Shown in pieces: positions 1 to 4,335 of a DNA stretch of 5,370 nt. A model generated the notes under the pieces. The model made no database searches. It was given only the letters and a program-made list of their open reading frames with translations, and was not told the origin of the DNA. The position numbers and the translations under genes are program-made. Numbering within the stretch: the first letter of the stretch is position 1; every line of letters begins with the position of its first letter. Origin of the DNA: Deltaproteobacteria bacterium (GTDB lineage: Bacteria; Desulfobacterota; DSM-4660; Desulfatiglandales; B25-G16). The DNA lies in contig QMLW01000176.1 of NCBI GenBank assembly GCA_003646935.1, positions 1-5,370 on the forward strand, in the 5' to 3' direction.

Positions 1-699
1 ATTGAGCCATGCTTGACCTTGTATAATTACCGGGAATGACCATGCATAGCCGCGTACACCATTCCGAAAGGTACATGAGAAATCCACTACCGCTTCCAGA
101 TTCTTATGTTCCATATTGGACGATCCTTCAAGTTCCTCCATAAAACGTACGGCAGCGCAGGTGTTTTTCTGAGCTCCGGCCCCTGATGGCTTATCCATGG
201 CTCGACGTACCGTGCTCGTTGCGCCATCGGCGCCCACCAAAACCTCTGTGGTAAAATCCCTTTTTTTGGCATGAACCACAATCGCATCATCTGTGAAATC
301 AAACGAGATCGCTGGTTCTTCCTCAATTACCTCGATTCCCAAAGATCTAGCCCTTCTAACCAACGCCTTATCGAACTCCTCCCGCATGACGGTACGTAGC
401 TCCACGGGCTGCATCATAACAGTCTCGGAATACTCATGAGAATCGAAGACAATCCGTGCCTTCTTTACCGTTACCGACGGCATATCCACCGTCATATCGA
501 GCCGCCTGAGAAAATGCATCGCGTATTGGCTAACTCCGCCGCCACAGACCTTCTTTCTTGGATGGCTCGCTTCCTCCAAGACGATCAGGCGATCCCTTAT
601 ACCTGGAATTAGATTGACCAAATTGATAGCAGTGGATATACCAGCCGGTCCTGAGCCGACCACGACTACACTATATGCTTTCTTCCCCGATTTACGCAT
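1..699 (-). CDS. FAD-dependent geranylgeranyl reductase-family protein, partial (C-terminus outside window)
   Basis: The 233 visible residues form the N-terminal part of a flavoprotein of the geranylgeranyl reductase superfamily, which typically saturates C=C bonds of isoprenoid chains. Visible motifs are a Rossmann dinucleotide-binding segment VVVVGSGPAG (residues 11-20) with an acidic E42/E43 at the end of the second strand, the family-typical KVCGGGVS (50-57), VGADGATSTVRR (155-166), and GYAWSFP (217-223). The frame stays open to base 1, so the C-terminal part is missing. The ATG at 699 places the FAD fold seven or eight residues from the N-terminus, as usual, but it has only a weak SD. 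A strong AAGGAG at 729-734 instead serves an in-frame ATG at 720 that meets an amber codon two codons later (see findings). The gene follows the peptide prenyltransferase by 71 bases, which suggests action on the attached prenyl group or its diphosphate donor. A related FAD monooxygenase role is the main alternative. Confidence 0.85.
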   Translation of the reverse strand, partial: MRKSGKKAYSVVVVGSGPAGISTAINLVNLIPGIRDRLIVLEEASHPRKKVCGGGVSQYAMHFLRRLDMTVDMPSVTVKKARIVFDSHEYSETVMMQPVELRTVMREEFDKALVRRARSLGIEVIEEEPAISFDFTDDAIVVHAKKRDFTTEVLVGADGATSTVRRAMDKPSGAGAQKNTCAAVRFMEELEGSSNMEHKNLEAVVDFSCTFRNGVRGYAWSFPVIIQGQAWLN

Positions 700-728
700 A
701 AATTCCCACGCCTATGGCATACTCAATT

Positions 729-734
729 CTCCTT
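729..734 (-). promoter_or_regulatory. Ribosome binding site upstream of the reductase, facing a three-codon mini-ORF
   Basis: AAGGAG on the minus strand lies eight bases before an ATG at 718-720, ideal spacing. That ATG reads ATG-CCA-TAG and is in frame with the reductase ATG at 697-699. The SD therefore drives either a minimal leader cistron followed by reinitiation, or an original start later broken by the amber codon. Confidence 0.6.
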
Positions 735-757
735 AAGCTTATTATTCCCTAGCCCTG

Positions 758-1627
758 TCAATCTCTGGAGGTCAATCCATATTGTAGATTAATAGTTTGT
801 ATCCGCTTCGATAATAGCTCATCTTCCACAAGGGAAAGGTTAACGGCAAAAAGAATCTTGTCATATGATCGATTCAAGAGGAACTTGAGGATCTGTACGT
901 TGCTGTAAACCAGGCTGAGCTGACGGTTACCTAGCAAACGAACAAACCTCGTGGTGCGTATCGGATGAAAATGCAATATACGCCTTCCGCTACGATCAAA
1001 GGAAATGTGCAGTGCGTTGCATTCCTCTATCAAGCCCTCAATGGCCTTTCTTAGCCCTAGCTTCTCAATGAGCCCGGAGTCTCTTAGGTTTTGACTATCA
1101 AGAAAGGGGTATATCTCTACCCCGGTTCTCCCGTCGAAATTCATATCGATCCCGAACATAAACGAGTCATGCATCGGGTAATTTCCAATCCCATCAACGG
1201 GAATGTGCAGAGAGAGCACCCGGTTAACCATCTCGGGGTAGTCATTGACCATGAAATAACACTTGGCCTTCGAATCGCTCATCCTCTCCCCGTAATCCAA
1301 CCCTACCCCTGCCGCCATGACCCTTGATACATCTAATCCCTCATCGAGAATCCGGTTCAGAATATCTCGACTGAGGTTCACATTCCTGGAAGTAGAAATC
1401 CTTTCTAGGAACTGGAGGATTTCATCTAGGCCCTCTCCTATGTCCTCTTGTTCGTATCCAAACCTTACCCTCTTCGAGTGAATGCCGTTGGGGAAGATTT
1501 TGATCGAGCATTCGAGAAGGGAACATGGTGGCCTTGATAGAAATTCCTCAACGATGCGAAAAAACGCATTGTCTCGTATCCCAAACTCCTTTTTGTGGAA
1601 TTCATACATTCGAAGCAGTGGTCTCAT
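758..1627 (-). CDS. Cyanobactin-type peptide prenyltransferase (LynF/TruF/PatF/PagF-like, ABBA fold)
   Basis: This 289-residue protein has the length and conserved segments of cyanobactin prenyltransferases, soluble ABBA-barrel enzymes that transfer a dimethylallyl or longer prenyl group to Tyr, Ser, Thr, Trp, Arg or His of a RiPP peptide. From memory of PagF, several stretches align: CSLLECSIKI (35-44), GVGLDYGERM (107-116), the VNDYPE block (127-132), FGIDMNFDG (158-166) with VEIYPFL (170-176), and the C-terminal KRIQTINLQYG (274-284). There is no signal peptide or membrane segment and no DDxxD motif, as expected for ABBA enzymes. I chose the ATG at 1627 because GGGAGG at 1637-1642 sits nine bases upstream; an ATG at 1672 adds 15 residues but has no SD and an in-frame TGA just before it. 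The gene lies between the small precursor gene and a prenyl-reductase-like gene. An indole or phenol small-molecule prenyltransferase is a less likely alternative. The family call was not tested by a search. Confidence 0.8.
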   Translation of the reverse strand: MRPLLRMYEFHKKEFGIRDNAFFRIVEEFLSRPPCSLLECSIKIFPNGIHSKRVRFGYEQEDIGEGLDEILQFLERISTSRNVNLSRDILNRILDEGLDVSRVMAAGVGLDYGERMSDSKAKCYFMVNDYPEMVNRVLSLHIPVDGIGNYPMHDSFMFGIDMNFDGRTGVEIYPFLDSQNLRDSGLIEKLGLRKAIEGLIEECNALHISFDRSGRRILHFHPIRTTRFVRLLGNRQLSLVYSNVQILKFLLNRSYDKILFAVNLSLVEDELLSKRIQTINLQYGLTSRD

Positions 1628-1636
1628 AGGTAGAGC

Positions 1637-1642
1637 CCTCCC
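1637..1642 (-). promoter_or_regulatory. Ribosome binding site that decides the prenyltransferase start
   Basis: GGGAGG on the minus strand is nine bases before the ATG at 1625-1627. The upstream in-frame ATG at 1670-1672 lacks any purine-rich SD at a proper distance, so this site favours the 289-residue form over the 304-residue one. The N-terminus predicted this way also matches the start of related prenyltransferases better. Confidence 0.65.
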
Positions 1643-1805
1643 GCTGTCACCCTTTCTCGCTTTCCAAGCCATCGAGGGTCATATTGGAGAGAGGGTAAGG
1701 GTCTACTCTCCAACGTCATATCACGAATGAGGAAACGGGGATTTCCGACATCGAGGCATGCATTGGCAGAGCAGTACTAAATTGTTAGGGATCTTATCAT
1801 TATTC

Positions 1806-1827
1806 GGTAAGGGCACTACCCTTATCC
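1806..1827 (-). terminator. Hairpin between precursor and prenyltransferase genes, possible partial terminator or mRNA-processing stem
   Basis: TAAGGG and CCCTTA pair across a five-base loop (1808-1824), and the stem can extend by two GC pairs with one bulged base. No T-run follows on either strand, so it is not a classical intrinsic terminator. Hairpins between a precursor gene and its modification genes often lower downstream expression or stabilise the short transcript; that role here is inferred. Confidence 0.35.
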
Positions 1828-1955
1828 TAGTAATGGCCTTGAACAAACGGTTACCTGACTTCATCTTCTGCTAAGGCCAGGTATATGAGGAGAGGGGAAC
1901 TTTTTCTAAGGGCATGTTTATCGATCGCAGGCGCAGCACTGCACACAACAATTCT

Positions 1956-2126
1956 CTAGGTAGCCGTTACCGTGCTGCATGGGGAGTAGCCACCGCCTCC
2001 TAAATTGCACTGGTTAGTGCCTGGACCTATTGATGAAGTTGACTTGCATACCTGGAGTACTGCTTCCTCCGGCCTGCCCCTGAATAAGACTATGAGTTTT
2101 GGTTTTTTCCAGGATTTTTTCTCCAT
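1956..2126 (-). CDS. Candidate RiPP precursor peptide, 56 residues (substrate of the surrounding enzymes)
   Basis: This short gene encodes a leader of about 26 residues and a core of about 30. The leader is Lys-rich with a hydrophobic strand (KPKLIVLF, residues 8-15), a shape suited to binding a PqqD-type recognition domain, followed by RPEEAVLQVCK (18-28), which recalls leaders of other radical SAM/SPASM peptides with an EEAVL..CK pattern (from memory, not searched). The core has Cys27, Cys40 and Cys50, four consecutive Gly (43-46), a single Tyr47, many Ser/Thr, and no acidic residue. The ATG at 2126 is preceded by AAGGAG (2138-2143) with an 11-base gap and by an in-frame TGA three codons upstream, which fixes this as the first ATG. 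The frame ends with TAG. It lies between the second radical SAM gene and the prenyltransferase, the usual place for a substrate gene. A chance small ORF is possible but unlikely given leader, SD and context. Confidence 0.85.
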   Translation of the reverse strand: MEKKSWKKPKLIVLFRGRPEEAVLQVCKSTSSIGPGTNQCNLGGGGYSPCSTVTAT

Positions 2127-2224
2127 TCCCTTTCAGGCTCCTTTTTTTAATGGAATCCTTTTTCTATTGACCCGAGTTCTTGTAAATTTAACATAAATTC
2201 GTCAGTTTTTAAAGAAAATTCACT
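2127..2224 (-). promoter_or_regulatory. AT-rich leader upstream of the precursor, with its ribosome binding site
   Basis: The 98 bases between the second radical SAM gene and the precursor are distinctly AT-rich compared with the flanking genes and end in the SD AAGGAG at 2138-2143. Segments such as TATGTT and TTAAAT could serve as a -10 element, but no -35 at standard spacing stands out, so an internal promoter boosting precursor expression is only a suggestion. The ribosome binding site itself is well supported. Confidence 0.35.
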
Positions 2225-3367
2225 TCAATGCCGTGGTGATGGGCTCGACCTCTCTGCTGCCCCTAGGGCCTGAGCCCTTGCATGGGCTACCTGACAGAAA
2301 TATTCGACCGGTGCATCCAGCTGCCCGGTTTCGAGATATGCATGTGCCGGGCACCACATGCAGAGATTCATAAGATCGCATACCCTGCACGACCTGAGAT
2401 ATTCCTCTCTTTGTGAGCTCATGCCCCGAACTCGCTGGACAAAATGCCGCCAGGCATCCGTGAGATCCCCCTGTCTCAAATCATATACGCAATCAGGATG
2501 CCAAAGCGAAGCACAAAGCCGGAACATAGCGTCGTAGCTGATGCTGTAGCTCGCCTTTCCTGCGCCACAGAGAAAAAGTTGACCGATTTCTGCGGAGGAA
2601 CTCTCAGGCATCACGGATTTATCGCACTTTTCCTGCAGTGCCTGGAACCGCTCCGGGTCCGATTGCTCCAGTGACACAATCTCTTGGGGTGTGAGCCTTT
2701 CAGACCGTATCTCCCTGTTGCGTTCAGGATCTCTATCGTATCGCAGGTGTAGAAAAGGATCAAAACGGTAGAAGTCGTGTGTTCTCTGGCGGCAGAAACG
2801 GGCTATCTCATGGTGTTCATGAACATTTGAGCGCATGGTCATGGCCTTGAGACGCACATTGAACCCGCTTTTAAGAAGGAGTTCGAATCCTCGCCGAAAC
2901 GCCGCAAAGGAGCCGGGCCTGCGAGTGATCTTCTCGTATGTTCCCGCACTGGTGCCATAGACCGAAACCTCTATATCCCTTGGCGGAAATCTCTTAAATA
3001 CTCGTATATGTTCAGCATTCACCAGCGTGGCGTTGGTAAATATCGTGACCAGAAGGCCTTTTTTCTTTAAATAAAAGTAGATATCGAGGAAATCATCCCG
3101 CAAGAGGGGTTCGCCCCCGGTAACAATACACCATAAGGCACCTAGGGATACTGCCTCATCTACGATCTCCCGCACCTCCTCGAGGGATAGTTCCTTTTTC
3201 TCTGCTGCTTTATCTCCTGCTGGAAGATTGATGTAGCAATGTCGGCAATTGAGGTTGCAACGGGCGGTGATCTCCAGATCAAACAGAAAGGGAAGCCTTT
3301 TGAGCTCCATCCTCTTCCATAGCGAGAAATCATGTAAGCTCGCAGACGAAATAAAAGGCTCGCTCAC
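2225..3367 (-). CDS. Radical SAM/SPASM peptide-modifying enzyme (380 aa)
   Basis: This is a complete radical SAM protein. The catalytic 4Fe-4S cluster ligands are C37, C41 and C44 in ARCNLNCRHCY, and the SAM-contact motif GGEPLL is at 84-89. A C-terminal SPASM domain carries seven Cys (268, 285, 327, 330, 336, 339, 358) that would hold two auxiliary clusters. Enzymes of this type cleave SAM to a 5'-deoxyadenosyl radical and form thioether, C-C or C-O links or epimerise residues in RiPP precursors. No membrane segment is seen. The start is GTG, overlapping the peptidase stop as GTGA, with GGGAGG (3376-3381) eight bases upstream, so translation is probably coupled. The precursor gene follows directly. 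It is clearly paralogous to the radical SAM gene at the right edge. The exact bond formed cannot be read from sequence. Confidence 0.93.
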   Translation of the reverse strand: MSEPFISSASLHDFSLWKRMELKRLPFLFDLEITARCNLNCRHCYINLPAGDKAAEKKELSLEEVREIVDEAVSLGALWCIVTGGEPLLRDDFLDIYFYLKKKGLLVTIFTNATLVNAEHIRVFKRFPPRDIEVSVYGTSAGTYEKITRRPGSFAAFRRGFELLLKSGFNVRLKAMTMRSNVHEHHEIARFCRQRTHDFYRFDPFLHLRYDRDPERNREIRSERLTPQEIVSLEQSDPERFQALQEKCDKSVMPESSSAEIGQLFLCGAGKASYSISYDAMFRLCASLWHPDCVYDLRQGDLTDAWRHFVQRVRGMSSQREEYLRSCRVCDLMNLCMWCPAHAYLETGQLDAPVEYFCQVAHARAQALGAAERSSPSPRH

Positions 3368-3909
3368 CTTGAGAACCTCCCGAGGATCGAGCGAATAATC
3401 CTCCGCATCGCAAGGAGCAACGGTGAGAGAATGCTCCGGCGACTGAGCAGTGCGATCAACGCCCTCTCCGGCCCAAGTCCGAGGGCAACTGCCCTTCCGT
3501 CCCTTTCAACCCTCTTCACTCTTCCCAGGATTCTCCTTTCCGCTACGAGGTGTTCGTGATCTGGGAGATTATCTCCCTTTATCAATACGTGGGAATTATC
3601 CCTTTTGCCGACAAGCCTGTGAATAACGAGCTTCTCTGTATCCGGACTAATGAACACCACCACATCGCCAAGGCGCGGCTTATAAGAAGGTATGGGAACC
3701 ACCGTGATTACGTCCTTATCCTTGATAAAGGGAGACATGCTGAAACCCTTTGCCTTAAACCTGAATGCAGCACCCTTGTGAAGCACATCTATGAGCAGTT
3801 CCTTAAGGGGCTGGTTTCGGATGGATAGCTCGTGCCCTCCATCAGTATAGGCGGCTGGTTCGCATCTTGTGTCATTTGAGGCCTTCAACGGTATCGCCTG
3901 CATACACAT
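3364..3909 (-). CDS. S24/S26-type serine peptidase (signal-peptidase-like), candidate leader peptidase
   Basis: The protein resembles the small signal-peptidase-like proteins of the S24/S26 clan. The nucleophile box is GFSMSPFI (55-62) with Ser57 before Met58; GDVVVF (81-86) follows. VIHR (95-98) places His97 where bacterial type I signal peptidases have the Lys general base, so it matches the Ser/His variety known from Sec11 and SipW. KGDN (111-114) is the last conserved box. There is no clear N-terminal anchor; about 55 residues precede the nucleophile. The C-terminal tail (about 148-181) mixes aliphatic and Arg residues and could associate with membrane. The ATG at 3909 follows an in-frame TGA and has no good SD; ATG at 3903 is equally possible. 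It sits 24 bases after the PqqD-like gene and overlaps the next gene by four. Leader removal is inferred from context; a non-proteolytic role cannot be excluded. Confidence 0.8.
   Translation of the reverse strand: MCMQAIPLKASNDTRCEPAAYTDGGHELSIRNQPLKELLIDVLHKGAAFRFKAKGFSMSPFIKDKDVITVVPIPSYKPRLGDVVVFISPDTEKLVIHRLVGKRDNSHVLIKGDNLPDHEHLVAERRILGRVKRVERDGRAVALGLGPERALIALLSRRSILSPLLLAMRRIIRSILGRFSR
3376..3381 (-). promoter_or_regulatory. Ribosome binding site supporting the GTG start of the radical SAM gene
   Basis: GGGAGG lies eight bases before the GTG at 3365-3367 and within the end of the peptidase gene. With the GTGA overlap it supports coupled translation of peptidase and radical SAM enzyme and supports GTG as the true start. 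Confidence 0.7.
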
Positions 3910-3933
3910 TGTTCATGAATGCCTGCTGGCCGG

Positions 3934-4245
3934 CTAGTCTTTTCGCAGTGCAACGAGCATCTTTCTTTTAAGGAGCTCCTCTGCAAGGCCAATGACATCC
4001 CTTTCGATCTCGCCAGGAGATGCCTCATACTCAGAGGAAAGATCACCTATGATATCCCCAAGGGTCTTTCTGCCGTCCAGCTTTTCCCAAATGGCCCTTC
4101 CGGTCTCATTCAAGGTAAAGAGTTCATCCTCCATGTCTCCTATTCCGGAGACAATCGGCACTATGATCAGTTCCCCCTCGATTTCCCTGACCACTATATC
4201 CTCCGACGGAAGGTAAGTAGCACCAAGTTCAGCCTTTACTCCCAT
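3934..4245 (-). CDS. PqqD-like RiPP recognition element protein (103 aa)
   Basis: This small protein matches the PqqD family: a winged-helix peptide-binding domain that holds the leader of a RiPP precursor and presents it to a radical SAM partner. Visible hallmarks are an N-terminal strand region (residues 13-31, EDIVVREIEGELIIVPI), LFTLNETGRAIWEKLDG (near 41-57), then a helical half with TLGDIIGDL and EIERDVIGLAEELLKRKML. The FTLNETGRAIWEKLDG pattern is the most diagnostic. The ATG at 4245 was chosen because a perfect TAAGGAGG at 4255-4262 lies nine bases upstream; a 16-residue longer reading at 4293 has no SD and would make an atypical Arg-rich extension. The gene is discrete, not fused to a radical SAM enzyme, and sits between the two radical SAM genes, so it may serve both. 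The strong SD predicts high expression. Confidence 0.92.
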   Translation of the reverse strand: MGVKAELGATYLPSEDIVVREIEGELIIVPIVSGIGDMEDELFTLNETGRAIWEKLDGRKTLGDIIGDLSSEYEASPGEIERDVIGLAEELLKRKMLVALRKD

Positions 4246-4254
4246 ATTGATCCT

Positions 4255-4262
4255 CCTCCTTA
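4255..4262 (-). promoter_or_regulatory. Consensus ribosome binding site of the PqqD-like gene
   Basis: TAAGGAGG is a full complement of the 16S rRNA 3' end, with AGG repeated directly after it, nine bases before the ATG at 4243-4245. It decides between that ATG and the longer reading from 4293. The rest of the 90-base gap to the upstream radical SAM gene shows no gene or hairpin terminator. Confidence 0.8.
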
Positions 4263-4335
4263 TGGTACCGAAGTAGATCCTTCCCTGAAGCAACTGCTGG
4301 GAAAGAGAAAAAATCGAATACGCACCAAAACCGGT

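Larger units (their letters stand above)
1628..1955. other. 328-base intergenic stretch without a convincing gene
   Basis: This gap lies between the precursor stop and the prenyltransferase start. On the minus strand the only ATG-initiated frames are very short (14, 15 and 31 codons at most), lack SDs and have no recognisable features. Its beginning is covered by a 20-codon Cys-rich frame described in the findings. It contains one clear hairpin at 1806-1827. No tRNA, CRISPR or insertion-sequence ends were seen. Its most likely role is as an untranslated spacer that sets the expression ratio between the peptide and its downstream tailoring enzymes. Confidence 0.5.

Noticed and set aside
87..326. 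Minus-strand 79-codon ORF inside the reductase
   Set aside because: It is an out-of-frame reading of the reductase, whose FAD motifs lie in the other frame.
758..1672. Longer prenyltransferase from ATG at 1672
   Set aside because: No SD precedes it, whereas GGGAGG is well placed before the ATG at 1627. The extra 15 residues do not match relatives as remembered.
1091..1730. Plus-strand ORFs at 1091-1327 and 1482-1730
   Set aside because: Both lie antisense within the prenyltransferase gene and show no SD or domain.
1854..1958. Amber readthrough extension of the precursor
   Set aside because: Reading through TAG would add about 34 residues with no RiPP-like features, and nothing else supports readthrough here.
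2005..2196. Plus-strand 63-codon ORF opposite the precursor
   Set aside because: Its Phe/Leu-rich C-terminus arises from the complement of the A-rich precursor leader and SD region, and it lies on the strand that carries no other gene.
3934..4293. Longer PqqD-like protein from 4293
   Set aside because: The perfect TAAGGAGG points to the ATG at 4245, and the extra residues are Arg-rich and foreign to PqqD.
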